Assembly: GCA_022578605.1 (NCBI GenBank)
Contig: MU394069.1
Coordinates: forward strand, 496,001 to 560,000
Direction of reading: 5' to 3'
Source of the DNA: Camillea tinctor
Lineage: Eukaryota; Ascomycota; Sordariomycetes; Xylariales; Xylariaceae
Length of the DNA stretch: 64,000 nucleotides
Shown here: positions 35,968 through 48,288 of the stretch, piece by piece
Position numbering within the stretch: the first letter of the stretch is position 1
How the letters are laid out: each line of letters opens with the position of its first letter
Translations under genes and position numbers: made by a program
The notes under the pieces: model-generated
Databases searched by the model: none
What the model saw: only the letters and a program-made list of their open reading frames with translations
What the model was told of the DNA's origin: nothing

Positions 35968-36617
35968 TATGAACGTAATCTTATAGAAATAACGATGGGA
36001 ATAAGAAATATGTGATTTCTCGAGCATCTTCCTCGCGATAATAGATATTTATCATGCGGTATACTTGCGGTGGTGTTTAGTGAGGTATCTGATATCTTGT
36101 GTTCAACGAAACTTTGACTATTAAATTATACTCTGTTGATAATATATCGAGATACTAAAATTAGGTTTTCGTTTCGACTCAATGGCTCGTAGAGAACTGG
36201 TTTCTTTGGGAAACGAAGTAGGTCCTTCGTTTCTTGATCTGAGCAGGTAATTGCTCGTTATGGGTTTGGTTATTCCATCTTATAACCACGCAACTGAGAA
36301 TATACATGTTGGCATTGAGCCTACAAAGTCATCCATCGTCCAGATTTCAGACCTGACCAAATAGTCTTGCATAAGCGTATTCATACCTAGGTACCTATAG
36401 TAAAAAGATTACATGTGGCTGTTTAGGGGCTATGGGATATATAGATCTTTCCCAGCCCCCTTTTCCATCAGAATGATAAAATCTTCGTGTCTGAAATACC
36501 TAATTCAGTATGATGACTCTTCTTCTTTCATTGCCCTCTGGCTAAACCTTTGCCCCCCTATCTTAGCATTGAGGTCCTTGCCCACCTACACCATTTAACC
36601 CACCCCCTATCTCCCCA

Positions 36618-37121
36618 TCAAAACTCATACCCAGTCTTCACCTCCGCAACCTTCTCACTCATCTCCACCTCCTCCCCCCTCAGGAACAGCGTCCCCTTCC
36701 TCTCCCGATGCGTATACACCGCGCCCACACCCACCTCCACCACCCCCGCACCCAGCATCACCACCCCCAGCGCCGCACTAACCAGACTCGCGCGCGTCCC
36801 CGGCACCACCCACACCCCCCACGCCAGCGTCTTCGCGCACGCGCCGCCCAGCATCCACCCGGGGCCCAGCTTCCGCGCGCCGTACAGCGCCGCCTCGCCC
36901 GCGATCAGCGCTATCGTGGCCACCGCCAACCCCGCCGTCCCGCCGCCCCAGATCGCGCGCCCGCCGGGCCGGCCCGCGTAGAAGTATGAACTCGTCTCCG
37001 GCGTGAAGGGCCCGGCGAGCACGGAGATGGCGGTGCCGCCGAGGATGATGGACAAGAGGATCTGGAGGATCCAGGGAGGTAGGAGGTGCCGCTTGCGCCA
37101 GATGCCGTCGTAGGTCTTCAT
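36618..37121 (-). CDS. Small four-helix membrane protein, unknown
   Basis: Intron-less frame of 167 residues from ATG at 37121. A short basic N-terminus (IWRKRHLLPP) is followed by four hydrophobic segments: about 15-37 (WILQILLSIILGGTAISVLAG), 59-83, 89-106 and 113-135. The cytosolic-looking C-terminal tail is charged (THRERKGTLFLRGEEVEMSEKV). Strong third-position GC bias, against AT-rich flanks, argues that it is a genuine gene. No family is recognised with confidence; the layout is that of many small fungal integral membrane proteins. Confidence 0.75.
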   Translation of the reverse strand: MKTYDGIWRKRHLLPPWILQILLSIILGGTAISVLAGPFTPETSSYFYAGRPGGRAIWGGGTAGLAVATIALIAGEAALYGARKLGPGWMLGGACAKTLAWGVWVVPGTRASLVSAALGVVMLGAGVVEVGVGAVYTHRERKGTLFLRGEEVEMSEKVAEVKTGYEF

Positions 37122-38052
37122 TTTTGCTTTCTTTGCTTTTTGTCCCTCTTGGATCTACGGTGTGATTGTGTGTATGTTAGCTTTTTTTTTTCTTGCAATA
37201 GAAGAGGGTTCCGTTGTTGTCGTGTAGTGATATTTAGATGGTATGTGTTTGGATGTGGTGTGTAGAAGTGGCTCGTTGGTATATATCGGATTTAGGTCCT
37301 TTATGATGTATTGAGGGCTAGCTACTTACGTAGAATACGCGACAGAGGCAGTTTTATCGTGGCCGTGATAGGAATCACGAAAAGAAACATAGCTCGAAGG
37401 CTATGGACTTATCGGTCTCTAATATATATCATTCTGTTTACTGGGGAGATAGGGCATGTCTCTCAGCGCTCAGAGTCGTGGTTTACCTTCGAGCCTAAAC
37501 TGGGCATTGTCCTCGTTATTCTGCATGGTTACATGATGATTTGCACATATTAATGTTAGCAAACGTTCCTTCGACTGCGAGAGCGACGATCTTCACAGCC
37601 CGGGTAGCGCGGCCTCCTTTTATTAAGCTACACCGTCGTGCGTGGTCTAAAAAGGAGAACTTCTGTTTTGCTTAGCTGTCCAATGAGAGATCTTTATTTC
37701 TTATTATTTCTGATAAGCATCTAAATTTCGCGATATAAGTGTGCAAATCCTACATAAATAGTCATTCTGTTGGAACCATACCTCTTTGTGGTAGCATTAC
37801 TACTTTCGAAAAAAAAAGGGGGGGAGGGGAGGGGGGGTTATACTGCTGCCTGCATGCACCTTCAAGGTTGGCGTAGCTCTCTCAAACGGAGCCGTCAAGA
37901 ACCCCGGAAGATCTGCTCATCCTGCTCCGCACGATGCCGTACATTGTACGCCCACACTCTTCCGCATTTAAACTTACGGCTTGCGTGCCTTACTAGCTGC
38001 CTCATCCATCACCTCCTAACAAACACGGGTAGACTCCCAGAAATGCCAATCT
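37122..38052. other. Intergenic region
   Basis: Holds the promoter of the four-helix protein gene and the 3' UTR of the zinc-finger gene. An A/G-rich homopurine run occurs near 37810-37838. No gene seen. Confidence 0.5.
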
Positions 38053-39042
38053 CTAGTTCAACAGCTTTAGCCCGCCAAACCCCATACTCTTCATCTCCTC
38101 CTGTACATAAGCTACCACGCGCCTAAAAGTTACACTCCCTCCATTACAAGCACCACTCTCAAGATGCTGCGCCAGCCCACTCACAGTTGAGAACTGCTTA
38201 ACAGCCTTCTCCATGCTGCCTTCACCTACTAAGGCACGAGGGCAATGGAATGATATCTCATCTGGTGCTAGTAACGGCAAGGACATTGATACCTGGGCGT
38301 GGACTTTTGACGCCAAATGTTGCTGAAGAGCGCTAGGCTTGAATCTGCGAGTACGGGACGGCGGGCAGAGGGGGCATGTTTGAGAGCCATCCCCCGCGCG
38401 AGGCCGGAGGGCAAGCGCGGAGTGGAAGTTAGTGCTAGTTGAGAGAGTGGATGTGGGTGTGAGGATCACGGAGGACGCAGAGGAGGGCGGATAGGAGTCG
38501 AGGAACTCGGTCGAAGTTGGGGTCATTATCGGACTCCTAATCTGCGATGTTGATGCCACAGACGGACTGTCCTCTAACAGCCACTGTGCCGTGACTCCTC
38601 CCGATGTTATGATTCGTCCTGTATCCCTCGCTGCAATAGCTGCGTTCAATTTTCCCTTCGTCATTCCTGACACACACTTCCCACTCTCCAGATGGTGTAA
38701 CTGCGCCGACGGGCAGTTAAACCTCTTGTTGCATTTCTTGTCTGCTACACACTTGATGTTGCTCAGTGGTTTGTGTCGCACAGACGCAAGATGCTGGCTC
38801 AGCGCACCCGTACTCTTGAAAGTCTTTTTGCACTTCTTGCACTTTGTTTGTTGCTCATCTTCCTCTTTTTGTGTTTGTTTCTTCTTCTTCTTCGCCGGCC
38901 CCTTTCCCGGTCTGTGTACCTTGCTACAACGAATATGATCTGCGAGCCCCCCTTCAGTTTTGAAATCGCGCTCGCAGTCGCAGCACCGAAATTGTGTCAC
39001 GAAACGCTGCGTGATCGTTGAGAAGGGTGCGTACGATTGCAT
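38053..39042 (-). CDS. Multi-C2H2 zinc-finger protein
   Basis: Single exon of 329 residues from ATG at 39042. Zinc-finger-like units in order: Cys20/Cys23/His36/His43, Cys68/Cys71/His84/His90, a C2HC-like unit (Cys98, Cys104, His117, Cys123), another C2H2 at about 222-248 (TCPLC...QQHLASKVH), and a degenerate C-terminal unit ending HLESGAC. A Lys-rich run (KKKKK, about 51-55) between fingers 1 and 2 could be a nuclear signal. A Ser/Thr/Pro-rich linker separates fingers 3 and 4. The spacing (12 residues then H-x5/6-H) resembles RNA-binding or U1-like C2H2 fingers more than classical DNA-binding ones. Fungal proteins of this design are mostly uncharacterised; a nucleic-acid-binding role is inferred. 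Confidence 0.8.
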   Translation of the reverse strand: MQSYAPFSTITQRFVTQFRCCDCERDFKTEGGLADHIRCSKVHRPGKGPAKKKKKQTQKEEDEQQTKCKKCKKTFKSTGALSQHLASVRHKPLSNIKCVADKKCNKRFNCPSAQLHHLESGKCVSGMTKGKLNAAIAARDTGRIITSGGVTAQWLLEDSPSVASTSQIRSPIMTPTSTEFLDSYPPSSASSVILTPTSTLSTSTNFHSALALRPRAGDGSQTCPLCPPSRTRRFKPSALQQHLASKVHAQVSMSLPLLAPDEISFHCPRALVGEGSMEKAVKQFSTVSGLAQHLESGACNGGSVTFRRVVAYVQEEMKSMGFGGLKLLN

Positions 39043-42000
39043 GTCTAGTGTGTGTGGCCGTCTCGTAGGAAGGGTATGTCTCAGTTGCGGTGGTGGGATG
39101 CCAGGGATAGTTTCTATGAGAAGTGCCGTCTACATTTAGTGAAGGTCTTTTTGTCGATGAATGGGAAATGGAGGAGGGAGGGACAAAGACTGGGTGCTGG
39201 GAGTGATGAATATATAAGATAGGATATGGCTGAGTTGCGGGGTAAGAGGCGTCTATGCTTGTCATTGGCGTTTTCATCTGGCCAACAGGAAAATGGGCTC
39301 ACTTGTCATAAGAGAGTGCTCTTCTCATGTCCGAGTGGTTATCCGATAGGTCGCCTCAAACGTTTCGACCGGTACCAGGTCCATGTCCCCGAAGGCCTCT
39401 CCTTTCCCCAGAGCTGGGACTGAGCTTTTTTCTTCCTACCTATCCACACAATTAGTCAATCTAGCTGACTCTATATAAATACTAGAATTCAATGCTATCT
39501 ATTTTGACTCTGTTAGTTTTATCAGGATCTTTGAAAATGATTTATAGCCGACCACTATTAAATCTATGGTGGTATATGTGGTCAGGTCGGCAACACCCAC
39601 GGTCGCCGACCGTGACATTGATCTGAGAATGAAACGAGCACAAATACCCTGTCAGGACGTACTGTCCAAGGAGAAAACAAACGGCTCTCAGATAAATATA
39701 TTTTATGCATCTGGATTCTTCCTAGATTCCCCGTGGAAGCTACCTTAGGAGGTAAAGTCAGAGGCATAGTCTCAACCATTAATCTATACTAAGAGGCCAA
39801 CACATGTTAACCATGTCATGCTTATTTATATAACACCTTGTTAAAGCACTTAGGGCTCTAGGTCACTATATATCGTGCTCGTATCAACCAGCGGACCATA
39901 GTAAGCCTGTGTAGTATAATCGATGAGGCCGACCCGTGATCGTCTTAACCTATGATATCCACCAGGCCTCGACCCTCAGCAAGCCGTCTTGGTGTATCCC
40001 CTGTCGCGAGTCCACGTTCCTGCGTTTGAGACCTGGCGGTTCATGGAATCCCATCTCCCGGAACTAATATTAGTACGTGTACTGAACTGAGGTGTGTGAT
40101 ATATGTGGTATTAGTGTATGGGGGTTGATGTGTGATGTAAGAATGTTGGTCTCGCTAACTAATGAAGTAGGGGCACCAGCTCCACACTGCCTAGCATCAG
40201 CTATGGGGGTTAGCGAAGGAAGGTATTATAAGCACCTTATGGGTATAAATAAAGTCAGCGAAATGGACTAGTAACTTAGACTATCCATCATCATTACATC
40301 TAATATATCCTTTTTCTGCATTATTGCTAGAGCTGGAACTATATCTATGCGGTTATGTCTACTTAGACAGCGGCTGAGCGGGCAGCGATCTATTAGGGGC
40401 GTGGGGTAGAAGGATGGGCAAAGAAACACGGCCCCGCTGTGTTGTAATCCTTCGGATGCGAACGCTATTAAGCATTCGTTAATGTGGTTTAAAAGCTATG
40501 GGCGCAGATGGAAGTATTTTTAGGGATAGGTGTTAAAAGGTGTCTAAGTTATAGCATGTGTAGTTAATGTAGGGCATTATCTGAAGTTTCTATTGGCGAC
40601 TAATACAATAAGTAGTTTTAAGTAGGTAGGATATTACCTTATTACCTACTAAGGTAGACTGGTAGAATGAAGAGTTTCAATTACATTAAACAACAGGTCG
40701 TTGAACATTGGAACGGGCGGGATAAATAATTGTTATCACGATTGTTTGAAGTTCACTATGTCTAATCCCCTCTCACAAGTGAACTATTGCGAAGCTAGGT
40801 GGAAGCATATAGGAACTGTTGGTCGGTAATGTGAATTATAATTGACAACTTATACGAATCTCTTAGTCAATTATCTTAAGTCTCTTGGATATGAGCTCGA
40901 GCAATAGGTTGACTTCGCTCATCAGCTTATGCAGTCTCTGTATTGGGTAGTTACCTACTGTCTCGGAAGCTATCTCAAGATGCTTAAGCAGTGGCTTGCT
41001 GACCATTTTAGTCGTGAAACTAGTCCACTATCCGACAGAGTATGATGATGATTTCGTTCACGTCCCGAGGACGGAACTAACCAACTATATAACTATTTCT
41101 GTTTACTGAAGAGTCGACACATACAGTCTGCAAGAAGTCCATCAGGTGCATCTTTGGAGTGTAGGACGTCTGGAGTGCCCGAAGGCAGAGCCAGAGTTTC
41201 GAGTGACATAAGAGATCTCTGTTTCCTACCATTCCACAAACATAAAATGGAAAGGAAACTTTTCTCGGTGTGGGATCATGGTCGTGTACATGACTGAGTA
41301 TGAATGCGTTACTTGAATGCGTTGCCTATTGCATTATATCACGCTGGACGAGAATGCGATCAATATTTATAGTTGCTGTCCTAATGGATAGATGACATGT
41401 TCTAGGTTGCGTACATACACGCATATTAACTGCATGTGTAGCCTGCTTGATCAATGACCAACTCTGTCTCCTTATAGTCGCATAGAATTGGAAACCGGCT
41501 GTCTACTTATTTTCCATGGATCTGAATGAGAGAAGAGCTGTTATATCAACCGATCAAGCAAGCATTGTGAATATTTTCTTCGTCTCCCGAGTGCGTCGTG
41601 TAAGTAATGACGCTTCATCTTTAATTTAGCTAGCTTGGTTGTCATTAGTGGCCCGGCCGGAGATACATACGATTGAGACGTGATTGTCGTTGGCGTCGGC
41701 CGTCGATCTCGGGGTCAGTCCCGACCATAATTTATTCGCCAACGTCCAAGATTATACTAAGTCTATCAATGGGAATTGGCCAATTCGATTAATAAAATAA
41801 TAGAATGAAAAGCATGAAAGGAGATAAGCTTCAGAAAGCCCTCTCGAGATAAAATGGTAACTGTGAATCTTGGTCAGCAGCAGCCCTGATCCTGGAGCGA
41901 ACTGCGTGTGTACACGCGTGCTGCGAGGGGGTTGATCAGGATGGGCTCAAGATTGCCCCGTCTGGCGTTGCTGTATTAGGAAGGACGAAAATGATATGTT

Positions 42001-42558
42001 GACCCTAGTTCCTGTCAGTGCCGTGGCATAGGCCGCGGAGCGCTTGAGCTAGCCATCGCTCTCATTGGATCCAGGGTGCGTCAGGCTCAGGGGTTCATGC
42101 AATGACCCCCGGACGATAAGACCGGTTGATCGGCGAATATGGTATAAACAAGATGGAGAAGAACCGCTTCTAGCGTAGGATCGGCTTTGGAGAGAGCTTC
42201 TTTCGATAGCTTCCCGCAGCTTGCGTGCTGCGGGATCGTAGCTTTAATGAGAACCTGGGGTCTTTTTCTTCTTTCTTTCTCTCCCTCTCTCTTTCTTTTA
42301 TCACGGTGGCTAACGCAATAGAGTTCACCGACAGCCTGCATAGGTATGATTACTTCCACCAAGTATTTATTGTAATGGCATCATTGTGGCGCTTGTGGAC
42401 GTGATCTTGCTCTTGTCTCTCTTTTTGTCTCTCTTCCCCTCCGATCTCCTTACACTCTTAAATTTTCAGTGCAACAACATTGTGTGATGTGCAGCTATAA
42501 TTGAAGAAAGAGTAGCCAGCCCGAGCCCGATCTCTTCTCCTTGCCATCCTCACGCGCC
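39043..42558. other. 3.5-kb gene-free region
   Basis: AT-rich, with only short chance frames. A CGGTCG/CGACCG inverted repeat lies at about 39600-39613, and a CT-rich stretch at about 42260-42300. The right end contains the promoter of the gamma-glutamyltranspeptidase gene. No mobile-element coding remnants recognised. Confidence 0.45.
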
Positions 42559-44315
42559 ATGCCGTCTTTCAAGCGTACTGTTGCGGCGCTTCTGCAGCTG
42601 GGTGTTTTCGCTCAGTCTGCAATTGCTACTCCTGCTGCATATCAGCATGATCCGAAGCTAGGTGCTGTGGCGTCCGAAAGTTCAGTATGCTCTCACATCG
42701 GAATTGACCTGCTGAAGCGCGGTGGAAATGCCGCCGATGCATTGGTTGGCACCGTCTTCTGCATTGGTGTCATTGGCATGTATCACAGTGGCATCGGCGG
42801 CGGTGGGTTCTTGCTAGTACGCGGGAGTGATGGCAAATACGAATTCGTCGACTTCCGCGAGACGGCACCCGCGGCTTCGTTCGAGGACATGTACACGAAC
42901 GATACGGACCTTAGTTTGTACGGTGGCATGGCGAGGTAAGATACTTTGATGCGCTAAGTATTCTTACCAGCAGACTAACTAAAGGGGTTAATAGTGGTGT
43001 ACCCGGCGAGCTTCGTGGCTTGGAGTATCTGCACAAGAACTATGGCTCTCTACCATGGGCTGAAGTTATGGCTCCGGCTATCAAGGTAGCCCGTTACGGC
43101 TTCAACGTTACAGAGGACCTGGTCCGCTACATGAACTCTGTTAGTCCGAGCGGTGAGTTCCTGGTACAGGACCCGTCTTGGGCCGTCGACTTTGCCCCGA
43201 ACGGCACGCGAGTCCAACTAGGCCAAACAATAACACGGAAAAGATATGCCGATACCTTGGAAGTTATTGCGACTGAGGGTGCCGATGCCTTCTACACAGG
43301 TGCAATCGCTAATGCGACCATCACAGCCCTAGCAAAACAGGGTGGCATAATGACCTTGGAGGACCTGAAGAACTACACGGTGGCCATCAGAAAGCCGGCA
43401 GTAATCAATTATCGCGGCTATAAACTCACGGCTTGCAGCGCTCCATCGGGCGGTGTTGTCGCCCTGAGTGCGCTGAACATCGTGGGGGGCTATTCGGGAT
43501 TCAACGACCCTGCTGCCATTAACCTCACCACACACCGTCTAGACGAGGCCATACGGTTTGCGTATGGACAACGGTCCGAGCTGGGCGATCCCTCATTCGT
43601 CACCGGGCTGGATGACTACCAGCAGAAGATGCTATCTAACGTGACGGCAGCGGAGGTGCGCTCCAAAATCTCGGACTTCCGGACCCTGAACGTATCGGCG
43701 TACGATCCGAAAGGACTCGAGAGCTTGGAAACACCGGGAACAAGCCATATTGTAGCAGCGGACAAGAGCGGATTGGCCATTAGTATCACGACCACGGTTA
43801 ACCTGCTGTTTGGGTCCCAGCTTGTCGTCCCCGAAACGGGTGTCATCATGAACGACGAGATGAACGACTTCTCCATCCCGGGCTCGAGCAACGCGTTCGG
43901 TTACATCCCGAGTGAAGCCAACTTCATCCGACCCGGCAAGCGACCGCTGTCTTCCATTTCGCCCACCATCGTTGAAACCGCCGACGGAAAGCTGTACTTC
44001 GTCATCGGTTCCGCAGGAGGAAGCCGTATCATCACAGCTACGATCCAGAACCTGTGGCATGTGCTCGACCAAGGCAAGACGACGGCCGAAGCCCTAGCCG
44101 AGCCCAGGCTGCATGACCAGTTGAGCCCCAACCAGGTCTCCTTCGAGTACGCCTATAACAACAACACCGTTGCCTTCATGAAGTCGCTGGGCCACAATGT
44201 GACCTGGGTAGCGCCCGGGCAGAGCACTGCTCAGGGCCTGCGGCTGCTACCGAACGGAACATTTGAAGCAGCCGGCGAGCCGAGGCAACGCAACTCGGGC
44301 GGGTTTGCTATCTAG
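42559..44315 (+). CDS. Secreted gamma-glutamyltranspeptidase
   Basis: Two exons: 42559-42935 and 42995-44315. The 59-nt intron has a GTAAGA donor and an AATAG acceptor. The product has 565 residues. A signal peptide (about 1-24) is followed by the family N-terminus (GAVASESSVCSHIGIDLLKRGGNAADA) and the glycine-rich GIGGGGFLLV. The catalytic threonine is in the GTSHI segment (about 374), where autocleavage makes the large and small subunits. The small subunit has ITTTVNLLFGS, MNDEMNDFS, RPLSSISPTIV and the oxyanion glycines in GSAGGSRIITA. It cleaves gamma-glutamyl bonds of glutathione and conjugates, releasing Glu or transferring it. Several N-glycosylation sites fit secretion. The ATG at 42559 is used because the frame has no earlier ATG. 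Confidence 0.95.
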
Positions 44316-45391
44316 GCAGTCGGAGAGGTTGAAGAGATTCCACAACCCCCCCTTAATACTTAATAGAGTAATACTAGGTATACGATGGGTAATACTGCAT
44401 GGCTAGGGTCGCCAGGATAACTGCCTCTGAGGGCTCGGCGGACTTAAGCATGTAACTTTTTAGAATTGAATGTTACGAACTGTCATGAGCGATATTGATT
44501 TATGACCACCAAGGAGAAATTTTGAACCGCTTTCACGTCTTTGATGCTCATGATGTTCTATGGAATCCCCCGCCGGACGTATTGCTATGTCCTATGTCCG
44601 TTGTCTCTCGCAGCAGATGACTAGCAATATGTGTACCGTTAAAGTGACATTTGGAAAATTACCTCAGTATTGGCCTGGACACTGTCAAGTATGTTAACTC
44701 CGTGAAAAAAACACGAGACGGATATTAGACACGAGTGCTACATCGTGGCATAAGGTTCGATGAGTTGGTTGCACTGATTTTATTGAATTATCATCACATG
44801 AATATCGAATTATTGGAGCAGAGCACGAAGCTAGGAATAAGTGAACATGCAGGGTGGGTTAGAGCTCTTATTTTAGCGTTACGAGGGAAGTAGATCGCGA
44901 ATTTGTTATAAAACCAGGTTGTGTTTATTTTCGATTCTTAATCCGGGTGAACATTCAACCTGTTTTTATGAGTCAGTAAGTACAAGGTTAACTAGCAACA
45001 TCGTACACGATGATTGCAGGCCAGAAAAAAAGACATAAGTTTCCCACCGTCTGAGTGGGCCGAATCAATGTCTCAGACACAGATGTAGAACCTAAAGGAG
45101 TCGAGGAGTCGAATGAGAGTGTATCTAGATGCATTCCCGCATTTCCCCGCTTCCAAACCAGCTAATGTTGTCTCTTTGTGACGTAATTATACTCGAAGGT
45201 TTAGTTCCCGAATAACTTATAGCTACATATGTAGTGTTGAGAATTGCCCCTCTCGAAAAGGCTGGGCGGTATAATAAAGCCTCTTCATACCCACCATGCA
45301 AAATTGCGAAGCATCATAGTTTGAAAACAAGATATCATCGTTCACATTTCTAAACATACGTAATAGTCAAGTGATAGAAGCTTCAGGAATT
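44316..45391. other. Intergenic region
   Basis: AT-rich; contains the TATA-like box at 45270-45277. No gene seen. Confidence 0.5.
45270..45277 (+). promoter_or_regulatory. TATA-like box (TATAATAA)
   Basis: Lies about 115 bp upstream of the ATG at 45392 and directly before a CT-rich stretch (GCCTCTTCATACCCACC). Confidence 0.45.
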
Positions 45392-46241
45392 ATGGCAGCA
45401 CATCACGTTCTCCTGCTTGGCGGCAGTGGCAAAGTCGCCCAACTCTTGACACCGATGCTGCTTCAGCGATCATGGAACGTCACGAGCATCATTCGCAACC
45501 CGGACCAAGTCCCTGGCCTACAAAAGTTGGGGGAAAACCTGAGTGGGAAATTGAACGTCTTAGTACGCAGCATCGAGGATGTCAAGAGCGAAGGCCAGGC
45601 AAAAAGCCTGATTGACGAGGTGAAGCCCGACTACGTAGTCTGGAGCGCCGGTGCCGGCGGCAAGGGAGCCCCGGAGAGAGTACATACCCCCTATCTTAAA
45701 TTAGTGAAGCACAAATATAGACCTTATTAACTTTGCCGAACAGACCTTCACCATCGACCGCGACGCCGCGATCCACTTTATTCGCGCGTCTGTAGCTACC
45801 CCTTCCATCACCAAGTTCGTCATGATCTCGTTCATCACGTCGCGGCTGCAGAAGCCGGCGTGGTGGGACCAGGCCACCTGGGACACGGAGCATGCCCGGA
45901 CGCTGAAGAACCTGGAGCAGTACTACCAGGCCAAGGTCGCCGCGGACCAGGTCCTGGTCGAGGAGTCCAAGAAGCGGAAGGACGACTTCGCCGCCATCTG
46001 TCTGCGCCCGGGCCTTCTGACGATGGAGCCCGTCGGCAAGGTCAGCCTGGGCAAGATCCCGACTTCGAACGGCACTTCGAGCCGCGCGTCGGTGGCGAAC
46101 CTCACGGCGCTGCTGCTGGATGCACCGGATGTGAAGAGCTGCTGGTTGGATATGTTGGATGGTGATGAAGACCCCGAGGCCGCGGTGAAGAGGTGCATCG
46201 CTGAGGGTGTGGATTGCGCGGAAGGCGAGCCGTATTATTGA
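45392..46241 (+). CDS. NAD(P)-binding Rossmann-fold protein (NmrA/epimerase-like)
   Basis: Two exons: 45392-45679 and 45744-46241. The 64-nt intron has a GTACAT donor and a GAACAG acceptor. The product has 261 residues. The N-terminal VLLLGGSGKVAQLL is a dinucleotide-binding GxxGxxG-type motif. Next come a basic SIIRNPDQV segment suited to NADP, VVWSAGAGGKGAPER, and IDRDAAIHFIRAS. The sequence then follows atypical short-chain reductases of the NAD(P)H-binding/NmrA type (CLRPGLLT, RASVANLTALLLD). The YxxxK catalytic pair of classical SDRs is not obvious, so a sensor or redox-chaperone role is as likely as catalysis. Similar proteins in yeasts and moulds are mostly uncharacterised. Exon 2 is much more GC-rich than exon 1. 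Confidence 0.85.
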
Positions 46242-47009
46242 CTACCCAAACGGCTAGCTAGCTTATAGTAACCCAATATAGGGGCACACGTGTTGTCACC
46301 CTAGTGAATCAAAGACATCCCTCTCAATTTGTCATTATGAAAACCAATGTTTCCCTTCATATTTGCACTTAATATATGTAGCATGGCGGTTTCATTGACG
46401 CTATAATAAAGTAAATATGTATGTCTAGTGTTATTTAATTCTTACTTCACACCCACGCTGAGTTTGTCGCAATGCCCCTATTGAGCTGATGATTATCAGG
46501 AAAAGGGGGCGGGGTCAGGGGCTATGTAAGTCATGGTTACTTAGAACACCATAGATACAAAAGGCTCAGAATTATCATCTTGTCGCATAAAAGTCTATAG
46601 CTCATTCGATAACTCATAATCCAAGAACTAAGTGTTTCCCTATTCCTTTTTTTTTTCTTATCACAGTTTTGTTCTACTGAAACAAGGGATCTACTACAGT
46701 TTTCCATGGCTCCTGTTCAAAATCTGTCGTGTTTGGTGACTGAAGCGCTATAGCGCACTCGTCACATTTATTCACGAATTAACACCATGGCACAGCGACA
46801 CAATTTCTGATAGCAAACATTATTTCATGCTCGTTCGTATAGATATCCGGGAGTATATAACTAGTACCCCCCCCCCCCCCCCCCCCTTCTGCTTTCCAGA
46901 ACGATAAACACGCCTCCAGGGGTTTCGCACTCATAATTGCTTACACTCCAGCCAGTACTATATATTGCTGCGGGCGTCGACGTTTCACTCTGGACATGAA
47001 AGCTAGTCC
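46242..47009. other. Intergenic region with poly-C tract
   Basis: AT-rich; the poly-C run at 46867-46886 and a TATATA element at 46959-46964 are the only notable elements. Confidence 0.5.
46867..46886 (+). repeat. Homopolymeric C tract (20 nt)
   Basis: Twenty consecutive C residues, the only long C/G homopolymer in the window. The length may be affected by sequencing error. It lies about 75 bp upstream of a TATA-like element and 120 bp upstream of the small ORF starting at 47010. Confidence 0.9.
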
Positions 47010-47291
47010 ATGCTTCTCTGCCTCATTTCATACCTACTAGAACACTGCTTACCAAGTCGAGAAACTCGTAAAATGGTCGTCTTCGTCCGGGCTGCTACTC
47101 CCTACTGTCCACCCGTGGTGGTGCGACCCGCCGTGGTCGCGATCCCGCCTCCACCCCCACCACCGTCGGCCGTCATCATCCAGCCAGCACCCATCGTCTT
47201 TCCCGTCGCCGCCCTTCCACTCGTATCAATGGTTCCTGTCACTGGGCTGATTGCAGCCCCAAATGCGGTGATACTTCGTCGTATCGCCTAA
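47010..47291 (+). CDS. Small Pro/Val/Ala-rich ORF, unknown
   Basis: 93-codon frame from ATG at 47010, with a second ATG at 47073 that would give 72 residues (MVVFVRAATPYCPP...). The body is Val/Ala/Ile/Pro-rich with an IPPPPPPPS run and no charged residues except Arg. If the first ATG is used, a hydrophobic N-terminus (LLCLISYLL) could be a weak signal peptide. A TATA-like TATATA lies about 50 bp before the first ATG, which is close. No family is recognised; this may be a chance frame in GC-richer DNA. Confidence 0.3.
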   Translation: MLLCLISYLLEHCLPSRETRKMVVFVRAATPYCPPVVVRPAVVAIPPPPPPPSAVIIQPAPIVFPVAALPLVSMVPVTGLIAAPNAVILRRIA

Positions 47292-48288
47292 GGAAGGATC
47301 AGTTAGGGGGAAATGATGGGCGTTTTCTGTGTAAATAGCGGATGAAGCGGAGGGATTAGAAGGATAATGAACCCTGACAGTACACGCATGAAACATGTTG
47401 TTGGTTCGATTTCATTAGGGGCACCAATAGTTTTCTTTTCGTTTTTCTTCTCATTTCTTTTCAAAATATATTGGGTTACTGGGATTTTCAGGGCATATAA
47501 TTTAGTATACATTGCAAAAATGAAAACGGGAGCAAGTAATCCACGAAGAAAATATGACTGTATTTTACTAACTAGTATTATTGATGCCCGGTGTGGCTAT
47601 AAGCATTAGTATATGTATTGCCATTACTTCTATAATCAACCTCATCACAATGTCTAAAGTAACCTACGTATCGCTCTCGTTGGATTAGCACCCAAATTCT
47701 TTTAGTGAGGTTGCGACTCATGACCTCCCTGCTCACTCTGACTGTGTATATGCTTGATATAAAACTTCAAACAAATAAGGTTACATACTTGCCGGAAATA
47801 TCATGACACTCTCATACAGGGAGTTATTAATGAGCGAAGAACTAGGAATGAAGGTACAACACATTGGCGTAGCGCATCCGCATAAATTGGTTCGCCGTTC
47901 GCTATTACCCCTAAGCTCTTAAATCCCAACGCTTAGCTCCTTATATTCAGACCTTCGAACTCTCTAACAGGAAATATGAGGTATCACTATGCTCATCTAA
48001 ATGATCTGCCTATGAGCAATCATTTTCTTTCACCCCCCCTTGACAACCAATGAGAATTGCAGATACCTATTTCAGACTCAGTGCAACGTTCCCAAGTGAC
48101 AGCTTCGCTTAAGCTATATTCCCCTCTTGCCCTCCATCTACCTTCACTCTGGTTCACTGTTGCTTATCTTCTGGGTCAGTGATTATAGAAAACTCTTATG
48201 TATCGTCGCGACACCCGAATGGGAATTTAATTTGATGCTGGTTAATGCCCCATTTCCCATCAAATGAACCGATCCTCGTCTATCAATC
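47292..48288. other. Intergenic region upstream of the ankyrin-like gene
   Basis: AT-rich, without recognisable coding content; includes the promoter of the gene at 48289. Confidence 0.5.

Larger units (their letters stand above)
32737..36617. other. 3.9-kb gene-poor spacer
   Basis: Mostly AT-rich sequence with short chance frames. The TATAAA box for the 32736 gene is at 32822-32827. The only frame with some protein character is the one at 35704, listed separately. No transposon protein or terminal repeat was recognised. Confidence 0.45.
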
